Part shown: in pieces, positions 8,095-16,503 of the stretch
Numbering within the stretch: position 1 is the first letter of the stretch
Layout of the letters: every line of letters begins with the position of its first letter
Assembly: GCA_900767885.1 (NCBI GenBank)
Contig: CAAGAU010000037.1
Coordinates: 1 to 49,709, forward strand
DNA: 49,709 nucleotides
Reading direction: 5' to 3'
Source: Clostridia bacterium
GTDB lineage: Bacteria; Bacillota; Clostridia; Christensenellales; Borkfalkiaceae
Notes under the pieces: generated by a model
Databases searched by the model: none
What the model saw: the letters and a program-made list of their open reading frames with translations, nothing else
What the model was told of the DNA's origin: nothing
Position numbers and translations under genes: made by a program

Positions 8095-8152
8095 CCTCCT
8101 TCGGGGTAAATTCCCCCGTTTCATCGGGGGAGTCTACTCCCGGGAGGGTGGC
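8095..8152. repeat. Structured GC-rich spacer element beside a repeat copy
   Basis: CCCCCG-TTTCAT-CGGGGG forms a hairpin at 8113-8130, followed by TCCCGGGAGGGTG (8138-8150). The same 13-mer occurs in reverse complement at 39550-39562, also just beside a copy of the dispersed palindromic repeat. It is therefore probably a second repeat that travels with, or is targeted by, the first. Confidence 0.55.
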
Positions 8153-8160
8153 AAAAAACT

Positions 8161-8260
8161 ACGTCATTCTGAACGAAGTGAAGAATCCCACCGATGAACT
8201 GACGGTGCATATACTTCTCACTAAAGTCGTGGGATATTTCGCTTGCGCTCAATATGACGT
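8161..8260. repeat. Dispersed palindromic repeat, complete short form
   Basis: Complete copy from ACGTCATTCTGAACG to GCTCAATATGACGT, with the same arm and centre sequences as the copy at 106. It is separated by about 14 nt from a long-form copy in the same orientation. Confidence 0.85.
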
Positions 8261-8274
8261 ACTATTTTTATTAC

Positions 8275-8444
8275 ACGTCATTCTGTCAATGTCGAGCGAG
8301 CAAACTTGCTTGCAATGGTTTGTAAGCGATGATATTCATAAGGCACTTGCATTTTTATAAAAAATGCAGAAAACGGTAGTTTTAACGTGTTAGCATTAAG
8401 TGCCGAATAACAGAAGTGAAGAATCCCACCGAAGAACTGACAGG
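8275..8444. repeat. Dispersed repeat, long form, truncated next to a gene start
   Basis: Starts at ACGTCATTCTGTCAATG and carries the 130-bp insert in reverse orientation relative to the copy at 20407, then GAAGTGAAGAATCCCACC. It stops after GAAGAACTGACAGGG without the centre and distal arm. The truncation point lies about 50 nt before the sugar isomerase start codon. With the copy at 8161 it fills most of the gene-free stretch 8072-8493. Confidence 0.8.
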
Positions 8445-8493
8445 GCAACGTACCGTTCGCTTATTCGGCGGGAAAATTTCCCCTTACAATTTT

Positions 8494-9279
8494 ATGAGAG
8501 AACTTATACAGTGTCTGCAATTAAGTAATCAGACCATAACCGAAAAACAAACGATAGCGGCCATAAAAAACGCGGGTTTTAACGGGGCGTTCGTGCAGTG
8601 GTATAACGATTCGACTTTGGAATATAAAACCGAACTCGTAAAGGCGTGTCGCGCGGCGGGGTTAAAAGTTCCGTTTGCCCATCTGGGGTACGACAGAATA
8701 AACGAAATATGGAAAACCGACGGCGCGGGCGACGACGTTTTAAACGGTTTTATCCGCGATTTACAAAAATTGTCGGATCTTGGCGTACCGAAAGCGTTAG
8801 TGCATTTAAGCAGCGGTTTTCAGCCGCCCGAAACGAGTGAAATCGGATTGGACCGTTACGAAAAATTGTGTGGCGAAGCCAAAAAACTCGGCATGCACAT
8901 ATTGTTTGAAAACAACAAGTTAAAAGGCTATCTCGAATACGTTTTCGATCGGTTAAACGCCGACAATACGGGCATTTGCCTTGACGTAGGGCATTGCCAC
9001 GCGCATTTTAAGGACGATTTTCCGTGGGGAACGCTCGGCGGAAAGATAGAGGAACTGCATTTGCACGATAACGACGGCAGTTCCGATCAGCATTTGTTGC
9101 CGTTTGACGGGGGCGTCCCGTGGGAATTTTATATCCGCAAACTAAAAGAGTGCGGCTACGGCGGCGCGGTAACGCTTGAAAGTCGTTATTACGAAAGGTA
9201 TCTTGGCGAAAGCGCGGACGAGTTTTATAAAACGGCGTTTGCGCGCGCGGTAACTATTCGCGCCGCGTTTGAAAAATAA
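8494..9279 (+). CDS. Sugar phosphate isomerase/epimerase-like TIM barrel protein
   Basis: The 261-residue product belongs to the xylose-isomerase-like (AP endonuclease 2) TIM-barrel superfamily. Candidate metal and active-site residues are the Glu in ILFENN, Asp and His in CLDVGHCHAHF, His in LHLHDND and a final Glu in VTLESRY. Typical substrates are ketoses, inosose or sugar phosphates; the one here is unknown. The start is placed at ATG 8494 because residues from an earlier in-frame ATG (8416) are encoded by the dispersed repeat. No convincing ribosome binding site or promoter is visible. A strong hairpin follows. Confidence 0.82.
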   Translation: MRELIQCLQLSNQTITEKQTIAAIKNAGFNGAFVQWYNDSTLEYKTELVKACRAAGLKVPFAHLGYDRINEIWKTDGAGDDVLNGFIRDLQKLSDLGVPKALVHLSSGFQPPETSEIGLDRYEKLCGEAKKLGMHILFENNKLKGYLEYVFDRLNADNTGICLDVGHCHAHFKDDFPWGTLGGKIEELHLHDNDGSSDQHLLPFDGGVPWEFYIRKLKECGYGGAVTLESRYYERYLGESADEFYKTAFARAVTIRAAFEK

Positions 9280-9286
9280 AAATAAA

Positions 9287-9355
9287 AAAGCCGCTTTCAA
9301 AGGCCGATGCACCCCAAAAGACGAACAGTCGGGGCGCGCCTTTGAAAGCGGCTTT
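9287..9355. terminator. Bidirectional terminator with nested loop structure
   Basis: An 18-bp perfect stem (9287-9304 with 9338-9355) encloses a loop that itself folds: CCCC (9312-9315) pairs with GGGG (9331-9334) and GAC (9320-9322) with GTC (9328-9330). On the minus strand it is followed by a long T-rich run, so it mainly terminates the gtrA-like gene. It also closes the converging isomerase transcript. Confidence 0.8.
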
Positions 9356-9363
9356 GTATTACG

Positions 9364-9834
9364 TTACTTAAAAATAAACAACTTGCGGGCAACATAGTTC
9401 CATACCAGGGTCAGGGCGGTCATTATCACCTTGCAAAGCCACCACTTGATTTCCGCGCCTAAAAATAAGGTCGAACCGAAAAGGCTTATTTCGGGCAGGT
9501 ATTTAACCCCGAAATACATTCCGATTTCGGTAACGGCAAGCCCTACCGCGCCGATAACGGCAAAAATTATAAACGAAGTCCCCGACTTCGCTTTTTTTTC
9601 GTCCGAAACCTGTTTAAAAACGAAATAAACGGACAAAAACCAGTTTATGGTAAGTCCTGCGATAAAACCCGCGGCGGTGGATATTATTACCGACGCGCTC
9701 TGACCGATTGCCGACGGCGGCAAAATAAAACGGTAAAACAAATACGCGATTAAATAATCGGTTAAAGTAGCCGTTCCGCCTACTATCAAAAACCGTAATA
9801 TCTCAAAAAACAATTGCTTTTTAGTCTGTTTCAT
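9364..9834 (-). CDS. GtrA-family membrane protein
   Basis: The 156-residue product has four hydrophobic segments and the GtrA layout: an N-terminal RFLIVGGTATLTDYLI segment, then AGLTINWFLSVYFVF, where the Asn-Trp/Tyr feature is typical. GtrA proteins are proposed to flip or present lipid-linked sugars for cell-surface glycosylation. No glycosyltransferase is adjacent, so the role is general. It converges with the isomerase-like gene across the shared terminator. Confidence 0.85.
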   Translation of the reverse strand: MKQTKKQLFFEILRFLIVGGTATLTDYLIAYLFYRFILPPSAIGQSASVIISTAAGFIAGLTINWFLSVYFVFKQVSDEKKAKSGTSFIIFAVIGAVGLAVTEIGMYFGVKYLPEISLFGSTLFLGAEIKWWLCKVIMTALTLVWNYVARKLFIFK

Positions 9835-9928
9835 AACCTAATTTTACCACAAAAACAGCCGTTTGTAAAGACTAATAATCATTATTATATGTGCGGAAAA
9901 AATTTTTTTAAAAAGTTATATAAAACAG

Positions 9929-9957
9929 TTGACAAATTTTATTACGGGGTTTATAAT
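9929..9957 (+). promoter_or_regulatory. Sigma-A promoter of the heat-shock operon
   Basis: TTGACA (9929-9934), a 17-nt spacer and TATAAT (9952-9957) are consensus. The CIRCE operator starts 10 nt downstream, so it would overlap or abut the transcription start. Confidence 0.9.
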
Positions 9958-9966
9958 ATAGCCGAG

Positions 9967-9993
9967 TTAGCACTCTACACAATAAAGTGCTAA
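9967..9993. promoter_or_regulatory. CIRCE operator (HrcA binding site)
   Basis: TTAGCACTC, a 9-nt spacer and AAGTGCTAA match the CIRCE consensus except for one base (A for G at the first position of the right arm). HrcA encoded directly downstream would repress the operon here. Confidence 0.93.
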
Positions 9994-10018
9994 CAATCCT
10001 ACAAAAGGAGTGCCAGAT

Positions 10019-11041
10019 ATGGAGTTGTCGGACAGAAAAAAGAAGATACTTCAATACGTGGTTGACGATTATATCGAAACCGCCGTACCCGTATCGTCGA
10101 AAAGCCTTACGGAAAAGTACATGAAAAACGTTTCTTCCGCGACCGTCCGCAACGAATTGTCCGCGCTCGAAGAGTTAGGGTACTTGACGCAGTTGCACAC
10201 TTCGTCGGGGCGCGTGCCTTCGGCGGAGGCGTACAAACTTTACGTAAGCGACCTTATGGTCAAGGATAAACTTACCGCAAAGGAACTCGACTATATCAAG
10301 AAGATTTTCCTCGATAAAGCCGACAACCTGCAGGAGGTAGTCCGCAACACGACGAAAGTCATAAGCGAACTTACTTCTTACACTTCGGTGGGTATGTCCT
10401 CGCATGACGGTAAAGAAACTATCGAAAGCGTTAAGTTTTTCCGGTTCAAACCCGACACCGCGCTGGTACTTATAGTTACGGAAATACGCCTTTTGAAAGA
10501 CAATTTCATAAGCGTACCCGAAACTATGACCGACGAACAGTTGAAAGACGCCGAAAAGGTGCTTGACAACACGTTCCGCGGCAAGAGTTTTGAGGATATA
10601 TGTAATCTGCAACTTGAACTCGAAGATAACTTCCTCGGTTACAAAAACATTTTCTTAAACGTAATCGAGGCGTTAAAAACATACGTTTCTTCGGGTGAAG
10701 AAGAGGTCGTTACGGTAGGCGAAGAAAAGATCTTCGACCACCCCGAATATGCCGACGTAAACAAAATAAAAGATTTTTTATCGGTAGTTACCAGTAAAGA
10801 CAAGGTGATGAACCTGCTTACGGGCGACGGGCGCGATATAAAAATAAACGTTAAAATCGGCGACGACGGTTACGACGAAATTCCCAAAGAATGTTCGCTC
10901 GTTACCGCAACTTATTCGGCGAACGGAACTCCGCTCGGAACGTACGGCGTGATAGGTCCCGTCAGAATGGACTATCAGAAAGTCGTCGCCGTACTCGAAA
11001 ACGTAGGCAGAATATTAGAGAGTATAATAACTAACAGGTGA
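10019..11041 (+). CDS. hrcA: Heat-inducible transcription repressor HrcA
   Basis: The 340-residue product begins with the HrcA winged-helix region (LSDRKKKILQYVVDDYIE, then PVSSKSL and SSATVRNELSALEELGYL). The dimerisation domain ends in GPVRMDYQKVVAVLENVGR. HrcA represses chaperone operons by binding CIRCE and needs chaperonin to stay active. The ATG at 10019 is preferred over a GTG nine bases upstream because AAAGGAG lies 8 nt before it. It is the first gene of hrcA-grpE-dnaK-dnaJ, so it represses its own synthesis through the upstream CIRCE. Confidence 0.96.
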   Translation: MELSDRKKKILQYVVDDYIETAVPVSSKSLTEKYMKNVSSATVRNELSALEELGYLTQLHTSSGRVPSAEAYKLYVSDLMVKDKLTAKELDYIKKIFLDKADNLQEVVRNTTKVISELTSYTSVGMSSHDGKETIESVKFFRFKPDTALVLIVTEIRLLKDNFISVPETMTDEQLKDAEKVLDNTFRGKSFEDICNLQLELEDNFLGYKNIFLNVIEALKTYVSSGEEEVVTVGEEKIFDHPEYADVNKIKDFLSVVTSKDKVMNLLTGDGRDIKINVKIGDDGYDEIPKECSLVTATYSANGTPLGTYGVIGPVRMDYQKVVAVLENVGRILESIITNR

Positions 11042-11048
11042 TTGAGAA

Positions 11049-11624
11049 ATGTCCAAAAATCATGAACACGAAAAATTAAAAGAAGAAAAAGTCGAGGCGG
11101 CGAAAGCGGAAGAAAAAACCGAAGTTTCCGATGAAAAGGAAATAACGGAAGAATCCCCCGCGGACGAGTTGAAGGCTTTGACGGAGGAAAACCAAAAACT
11201 TCGTAAAGAAATAGAAGAAACCAAAAACGATTATCTGCGTGCGAGAGCGGATTGCGAAAACGTCCGCAAGCGCACTTCGGCGGAAATTTCCCGCGCTTAC
11301 GACGACGGGAGATTAGAGGCGATAACGAAAGTTCTCCCCATAGGCGACAGTTTAGACTGGGCTTTGAAAATGCCGCTCGAAGAAAAAACGCGCGAGGGTA
11401 TAGAGTTGCTTTTAAAGAAGTATCACGAAAGCCTCGTCGCGCTCGGCGTGAAGGAGTTTTCTCCGGACGTGGGAACGGCGTTCGATCCCGGCTTGGCGGA
11501 AGCGGTAATGCAGGTCGAAGCGGGAGAGGGCGAAACGAGCGGAAACGTAAAACAGGTTTTCGGCAGAGGTTACAAACTCGGCGAAAAGGTTATACGTTAC
11601 GCGCAGGTTTCGGTAATAAAATAG
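11049..11624 (+). CDS. grpE: Nucleotide exchange factor GrpE
   Basis: The 191-residue product has a long acidic, Glu/Lys-rich N-terminal coiled coil (about residues 1-75), then the GrpE core with RARADCENVRKRT and a C-terminal beta domain including VMQVEAGEGETSGNVKQVF and GYKLGEKVIRYAQVSV. GrpE releases ADP from DnaK. It begins 8 nt after hrcA, in the canonical order, and is co-transcribed. Confidence 0.95.
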   Translation: MSKNHEHEKLKEEKVEAAKAEEKTEVSDEKEITEESPADELKALTEENQKLRKEIEETKNDYLRARADCENVRKRTSAEISRAYDDGRLEAITKVLPIGDSLDWALKMPLEEKTREGIELLLKKYHESLVALGVKEFSPDVGTAFDPGLAEAVMQVEAGEGETSGNVKQVFGRGYKLGEKVIRYAQVSVIK

Positions 11625-11702
11625 TAAATAAGTAAAAAGTCGATATATAACGCGATTAACGATATAAAAATTAAGAATATTCAAAAAGAGAGGTAAAATA
11701 TT

Positions 11703-13520
11703 ATGAGTAAAGTTATAGGTATAGATTTAGGTACTACAAATTCGTGCGTGGCGGTTATGGAAGGCGGCGAGCCGGTCGTTATAGCAAACGCGGAAGGCGC
11801 AAGGACTACCCCCTCGGTAGTAGGCTTCCAGAAAGACGGCGAAAGGCTCGTAGGTCAGGTTGCTAAAAGACAGGCGGTTGCCAACAGCGACAGAACCGTT
11901 ATTTCGATAAAAAGACATATGGGTTCGGACTATAAGGTTACTATAGACGACAAACAGTATTCTCCGCAGGAAATTTCCGCGATGATACTTTCCAAACTTA
12001 AAAAGGACGCCGAAAGTTACCTCGGCGAACCCGTAAAAGACGCGGTAATCACTTGCCCCGCTTACTTTACGGACAGTCAGCGTCAGGCGACCAAGGACGC
12101 GGGCAAAATCGCGGGTCTTAACGTTTTGCGTATAATAAACGAACCCACGGCAGCCGCGCTCGCTTACGGACTCGATAAAGATAAAACTTCGCACAAGGTC
12201 ATGATATACGACCTCGGCGGCGGTACGTTCGATGTATCCATTCTCGATATAGGCGACGGCGTATTCGAAGTTCTCGCAACCAACGGTAACTGTATGCTCG
12301 GCGGCGACGATTTCGATAAGAGAATTATGGACTGGGTAGTCGAAGACTTCAAGAATAAAGAAGGCATCGACCTTTCCAAAGACAAGATGGCTATGCAGAG
12401 AATCAAAGAGGCGGCGGAAAAAGCCAAAATCGAACTTTCCAGCATGAGTTCCACCAACATCAACCTTCCGTTCATCACGGCGGACGCCACCGGTCCTAAG
12501 CACCTTGACGTAACGCTTACCAAAGATAAGTTCAACGCGATGACTTCCGATCTGGTCGAAGCCACCAAAGAGCCTATGAGAAAGGCTATGAAAGACGCGG
12601 GACTTTCTTATAACGATATAGCAAAAGTTATCCTCGTAGGCGGTTCGACGAGAATCCCCGCCGTTGTGGAAGCCGTTAAACAGGAAACGGGCAAAGAGCC
12701 GTTCAAAGGTATCAACCCCGACGAATGCGTCGCTATCGGCGCGGCGGTTCAGGGCGGCGTTTTAACCGGCGAAGTCAAAGACGTATTACTTCTCGACGTA
12801 ACTCCGTTGTCCCTCGGTATAGAAACTCTCGGCGGCGTGTTCACCAAACTTATCGACAGAAACACGACTATCCCCGTAAAGAAATCTCAGGTGTTCTCCA
12901 CCGCGGCGGATAACCAGCCCGAAGTTACCATTCACGTTCTTCAGGGCGAAAGACAATTCGCAAAAGACAACAAGACTCTCGGTCAGTTCAACCTTACGGG
13001 TATTGCTCCCGCTCCGAGAGGAATACCTCAGATCGAAGTTACTTTCGATATCGACTCCAACGGTATCGTTCACGTAACGGCGAAAGACCTCGGCACTCAG
13101 AAAGCCGCCGATATAACGATTACTTCGTCTACCAACCTTTCGGAAGAAGATATAGACAAGGCCGTTAAAGAGGCGCAGAGATACGAGGAAGAAGATAAGA
13201 AGAGAAAAGAGTCTGTTGAAAACAAGAACAAACTCGACTCGCTTATCTTCCAGGTAGAAAAGACGGTTAAAGACAGCGGCGACAAACTCTCCGAAGAAGA
13301 TAAAGCCACCGTTGAGAGCGCGGTTAAGGAAGCCAAGGAAGAACTTGCCTCCGACGATAACGATCGTATCGTAAAAGCCACCGAAAAACTTTCCGGCGAC
13401 GTTCAGGGCGTGTTTGCTAAACTCTATCAGCAGGCGCAAGGCGCGGCGAACGCGGGCGCGGCTAACGGCGGCGCGAACGGCGGCAGCGACGAAGGCGACA
13501 CCGAATTCCACCAGAATTGA
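11703..13520 (+). CDS. dnaK: Chaperone DnaK (Hsp70)
   Basis: The 605-residue product is full length. IGIDLGTTNSCVAVMEGG opens the actin-like ATPase domain; VITCPAYF, NEPTAAALAYG, IYDLGGGTFDVSI and VGGSTRIP follow. The substrate-binding domain carries LLLDVTPLSLGIETLGG, and the protein ends in a helical lid and a Gly/Asn/Ala-rich tail. A GAGAGG ribosome binding site precedes the ATG. The 78-nt spacer after grpE shows no second CIRCE or clear promoter. Codon choice is more uniform than in the neighbours, as expected for an abundant protein. Confidence 0.98.
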   Translation: MSKVIGIDLGTTNSCVAVMEGGEPVVIANAEGARTTPSVVGFQKDGERLVGQVAKRQAVANSDRTVISIKRHMGSDYKVTIDDKQYSPQEISAMILSKLKKDAESYLGEPVKDAVITCPAYFTDSQRQATKDAGKIAGLNVLRIINEPTAAALAYGLDKDKTSHKVMIYDLGGGTFDVSILDIGDGVFEVLATNGNCMLGGDDFDKRIMDWVVEDFKNKEGIDLSKDKMAMQRIKEAAEKAKIELSSMSSTNINLPFITADATGPKHLDVTLTKDKFNAMTSDLVEATKEPMRKAMKDAGLSYNDIAKVILVGGSTRIPAVVEAVKQETGKEPFKGINPDECVAIGAAVQGGVLTGEVKDVLLLDVTPLSLGIETLGGVFTKLIDRNTTIPVKKSQVFSTAADNQPEVTIHVLQGERQFAKDNKTLGQFNLTGIAPAPRGIPQIEVTFDIDSNGIVHVTAKDLGTQKAADITITSSTNLSEEDIDKAVKEAQRYEEEDKKRKESVENKNKLDSLIFQVEKTVKDSGDKLSEEDKATVESAVKEAKEELASDDNDRIVKATEKLSGDVQGVFAKLYQQAQGAANAGAANGGANGGSDEGDTEFHQN

Positions 13521-13540
13521 TTTAAACGATTGATTTTATG

Positions 13541-13573
13541 CGACCGTTGCGTTTATCGCGAACGCAACGGTCG
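13541..13573 (+). other. Strong intercistronic hairpin between dnaK and dnaJ
   Basis: A 13-bp perfect stem (CGACCGTTGCGTT and its complement) has a 7-nt loop. It is not followed by a U-tract, and dnaJ starts 27 nt later, so it is more likely an mRNA-stability or processing element, or a leaky attenuator, than a full terminator. Confidence 0.6.
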
Positions 13574-13600
13574 TTCACCGCTTAAAGAGAGGTAAACGAT

Positions 13601-14749
13601 ATGGCAAAAAACTATTACGAAATTCTGGGCGTGTCCAAAACCGCCACGCCCGACGAAATAAAAAGCGCGTACAGAAAACTCGCGCGGCAGTATCACCCCG
13701 ACCTGCACCCGAACGACGAAGAATGCGCCAAAAAATTCAAAGAGGTAAACGAGGCGAACGAAACGCTTTCCGATCCCGAAAAGCGTAAACAGTACGACTT
13801 CGAACTCGAACACCCCGGCGCAACGAGCGGCTTCGGAGGATTCGGCGGAGGCGGCGGCGGATTTTCGGGCGGTTTCTCGGGAGGTTTTTCCGATATTTTC
13901 GGCGATATATTCAGTCAGTTTACGGGCGGCGGCAGAGAAGAACCCGAGGACAGAACGGGCGCGGATATTACCATCGAAGTCGAACTTTCCTTCCTCGACG
14001 CGGCGAAAGGTTGCGCCAAGGAAGTTACTTATACCCGTAAAGAACCCTGCAAGGATTGTCGCGGAACGGGCGCGAAAAACGGCACGGCGTACAAAACCTG
14101 CGAAAAGTGCCACGGCACGGGCAGTATTCAGTACGCGTCGGGCAACAGCATATTCCGTACCATTTCCACCCGCGCATGCGACGCGTGCGGCGGTACGGGT
14201 AAGCAGATAATAGAAAAATGTGCGACTTGCGGCGGCAAAGGTTACGCCCGTAAGTCCACCACGGTAAGAATCGACGTTCCTGCGGGCGCGGATACGGGCA
14301 GTTATATGAAGAAGAAAGGTTACGGCGAAGCCTCGGTTACGGGCGGCGCGGCGGGCGACCTTATTCTCGTATTCAAAGTATTGCCGCATAAGATATTCAA
14401 GCGTAAAAACTACGATTTATACGTAGAATTGCCGATAGATTTTAAAACCGCGGCTCTCGGCGGCACGGTAAAAGTGCCTACCATAGATAAAACGGTCGAT
14501 CTGGATATACCCGAAGGCACGCAGTCGGGCAAAGTGTTCACGGTGCGCGGCAAGGGCATAAATTCAAGGCTCGGCACGGGCAATCTGTACGTTACGGTTT
14601 TAGTCGAAGTTCCGTCCAAACTCACCAAGGCGCAAAAGCAACGCCTTATGGATTTCGACAGCGACGTAGACGTGAAACAATACGACAAAATGAAAAAGTA
14701 CAGCGACAACGTAAAGGCGATGTACGGCGACGATCCGTATAATAAATAA
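13601..14749 (+). CDS. dnaJ: Co-chaperone DnaJ
   Basis: The 382-residue protein has the full type I architecture. The J domain (residues 1-68) includes the HPD motif in YHPDLHP. A Gly/Phe-rich linker runs from about 75 to 110. A zinc-finger domain holds four CxxCxGxG repeats (CKDCRGTG, CEKCHGTG, CDACGGTG, CATCGGKG), followed by the C-terminal client-binding domain. DnaJ stimulates DnaK ATPase and delivers clients. It is last in the heat-shock operon, with an AAAGAGAGG ribosome binding site and a strong terminator downstream. Confidence 0.97.
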   Translation: MAKNYYEILGVSKTATPDEIKSAYRKLARQYHPDLHPNDEECAKKFKEVNEANETLSDPEKRKQYDFELEHPGATSGFGGFGGGGGGFSGGFSGGFSDIFGDIFSQFTGGGREEPEDRTGADITIEVELSFLDAAKGCAKEVTYTRKEPCKDCRGTGAKNGTAYKTCEKCHGTGSIQYASGNSIFRTISTRACDACGGTGKQIIEKCATCGGKGYARKSTTVRIDVPAGADTGSYMKKKGYGEASVTGGAAGDLILVFKVLPHKIFKRKNYDLYVELPIDFKTAALGGTVKVPTIDKTVDLDIPEGTQSGKVFTVRGKGINSRLGTGNLYVTVLVEVPSKLTKAQKQRLMDFDSDVDVKQYDKMKKYSDNVKAMYGDDPYNK

Positions 14750-14759
14750 CCGTAGTTAA

Positions 14760-14799
14760 AAAAGGGTTGCATTTTCTTTTCGGAAAATGCAACCCTTTT
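14760..14799. terminator. Bidirectional terminator between dnaJ and sigE
   Basis: A 17-bp perfect stem (AAAAGGGTTGCATTTTC and its complement) has a 6-nt loop. T-runs exist on both strands, so it can end both the heat-shock operon and the converging spoIIGA-sigE transcript. Confidence 0.9.
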
Positions 14800-14846
14800 T
14801 GATCTGAAAGCCTCGCCGACGGTTGTTTTCGGGCGCATAAAAGCAA

Positions 14847-15557
14847 TTACTCGGCAACCCCCAGGCGTTTAAACTCTTTGCGGAGTTTAAACACTATTTT
14901 TTTCTCTAAACGCGATATGTAACTTTGCGATATTCCGAGATAGTCGGCAACTTCTTTCTGCGTGAGTTCGCGCGTGCCGCCCAGTCCGAAACGCATATTC
15001 ATAATTTCTTTTTCGCGCGGGGATAATTTTTCTATCGCCTCGCGAAGGGTGCTTAATTCCGATTCGGTTTCAACGCCCTTATATACCACGTCCACGTCCG
15101 TGCCGAGTACGTCCGAGAGGAGCAGTTCGTTGCCTTCGCGGTCCACGTTCAGCGGCTCGTCGAGCGAAATTTCGCCGCGTACACGCACTATTTTACGCAG
15201 ATACATAAGTATTTCGTTTTCGATACAGCGCGAGGCGTAGGTGGCGAGTTTTATGTTTTTATCCGCGTTAAACGTGTTTATCGCCTTTATAAGACCTATC
15301 GTTCCCACCGAAATAAGATCGTCGAGTTCCACGCCGGTATTGTCGAATTTGCGCGCGATATAAACCACGAGCCGCAAGTTATGCTCTATAAGGTCGTTTT
15401 TGGTGCGTTCGTCGCCTTCGCCCAAAAGGCGGATTTTTTCCTGCTCTTCGTCGGGGGAGTAGGGCGTCGGAAGCGCGTCCGCGCCGGTTACGTAATGCAC
15501 GTAATTTTCGTCGGCAAAAAATATTTTTCTTATCAGTTTTTTAAGTTTTTCAAACAT
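14847..15557 (-). CDS. sigE: Sporulation sigma factor SigE (pro-sigma-E)
   Basis: The 236-residue product has sigma-70 region 2 (NLRLVVYIARKF, DLISVGTIGLIKAINTF) and region 4 (LSPREKEIMNMRFG, KEVADYLGISQSYISRLEKK). It carries an N-terminal basic and hydrophobic pro-sequence of about 25-30 residues preceding HYVTGADALPTPYSP, which resembles the cleavage region of Bacillus pro-sigma-E. It is encoded just after spoIIGA, whose product cleaves this pro-sequence. In known sporeformers SigE is the early mother-cell sigma factor. sigG, often the third gene of this locus, is not adjacent. Confidence 0.95.
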   Translation of the reverse strand: MFEKLKKLIRKIFFADENYVHYVTGADALPTPYSPDEEQEKIRLLGEGDERTKNDLIEHNLRLVVYIARKFDNTGVELDDLISVGTIGLIKAINTFNADKNIKLATYASRCIENEILMYLRKIVRVRGEISLDEPLNVDREGNELLLSDVLGTDVDVVYKGVETESELSTLREAIEKLSPREKEIMNMRFGLGGTRELTQKEVADYLGISQSYISRLEKKIVFKLRKEFKRLGVAE

Positions 15558-15569
15558 AATTGTTTCCCC

Positions 15570-16391
15570 CTATGCGAGTATGGGACTTAATATCAGGTCG
15601 AAGTCCCCGTCGCCGTCGAAACCGACTTCGGACAACCCCATCACCACGTTATTTATTATATTCGGAGCGTCGCCGCGATATATCACGATTTTGTCTAATT
15701 TATATAATTTTATAAAACTTTTTCCCGTTACGGTAGTTATTTCCATATTGCCCAGCGCGCGTGCGGAAAAGTCGTTTGCAAAGAAAATTTTTTTTGCCGC
15801 CGACGGCGAACACAGTACTACGGGGCTGCCCGTTTTTTTGTAAACGAGCCTGTTTCCGCTGTCGATAAACCCTTTAAGCGGATAACATTCTCCGCATAAA
15901 CTCACGGCGCAGTCCACCGTAAATCTTACCATGTCTTTGCGTTTGTAAAGTGCTTTAACCGCCTTATTTACGGCCAAAAATATAATCGAGCAGACCGCCG
16001 CGGAAAAACCGAGCGGAAAATCCGCCGCGTTCACGCCTGTAAGTACGTCGTATTTTATCCCTGAAAGATAAAACGCCGCCGCGACCGCGCCGCCGAAAAG
16101 CAAAGTATAAAATATAAACAGATAATAACAAAATATAAACTCCTTTAAATTTTTGAATTTGCCCGCTATAAGTACGAGCAGCACGCCCGTTACGAGCCTT
16201 AAAAGAAAAATCCAGCCTCCGCCGAACCTGCTTAAAAGCGGGAAGGCGAGCGCGGCGAGCGCGCCGAGAACGGAAGATACGGCGGTGCGAAGAAAATCCG
16301 TCGGCAATTTATAAGTTTTGCGCGCAAGGGTAAGCAGTAAAAAATCTATTATTAAATTGTCCGCTAAAACGTATTCTACGTACACGACCAT
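15570..16391 (-). CDS. spoIIGA: Sigma-E processing peptidase SpoIIGA
   Basis: The 273-residue product starts with VVYVEYVLADNLIIDFLLL and has about five membrane segments in its first 150 residues. A cytoplasmic aspartic-protease-like domain follows, with the catalytic motif FIDSGNRL. SpoIIGA dimerises and removes the SigE pro-sequence after a signal from the forespore. The gene lies 12 nt upstream of sigE in the conserved order. The catalytic Asp and surrounding residues are intact, so the pathway is probably functional in this lineage. Confidence 0.94.
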   Translation of the reverse strand: MVVYVEYVLADNLIIDFLLLTLARKTYKLPTDFLRTAVSSVLGALAALAFPLLSRFGGGWIFLLRLVTGVLLVLIAGKFKNLKEFIFCYYLFIFYTLLFGGAVAAAFYLSGIKYDVLTGVNAADFPLGFSAAVCSIIFLAVNKAVKALYKRKDMVRFTVDCAVSLCGECYPLKGFIDSGNRLVYKKTGSPVVLCSPSAAKKIFFANDFSARALGNMEITTVTGKSFIKLYKLDKIVIYRGDAPNIINNVVMGLSEVGFDGDGDFDLILSPILA

Positions 16392-16503
16392 ATCCCGATT
16401 ATAAATTAAATAAACGCGGCTTTTTTGACATATTTTGTTTAAAAGGGACTTTTTATGTCGTCGGATTGCGCGCGGACGGTGTTTTGCCTTGCGTTTTCGG
16501 ATA

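Noticed and set aside
8148..8360. 70-residue ORF in the 8.1-8.4 kb repeats
   Set aside because: Entirely within two repeat copies, with no ribosome binding site.
10010..10018. GTG start of hrcA three codons upstream
   Set aside because: The AAAGGAG Shine-Dalgarno is placed 8 nt before the ATG at 10019 and would overlap the GTG.
11727..12503. Long antisense ORF opposite dnaK (and similar ones opposite dnaJ, whiA, trpS, hdrA)
   Set aside because: The sense genes are certain; the antisense frames are open because of the codon bias of the sense strand and show no motifs or ribosome binding sites.
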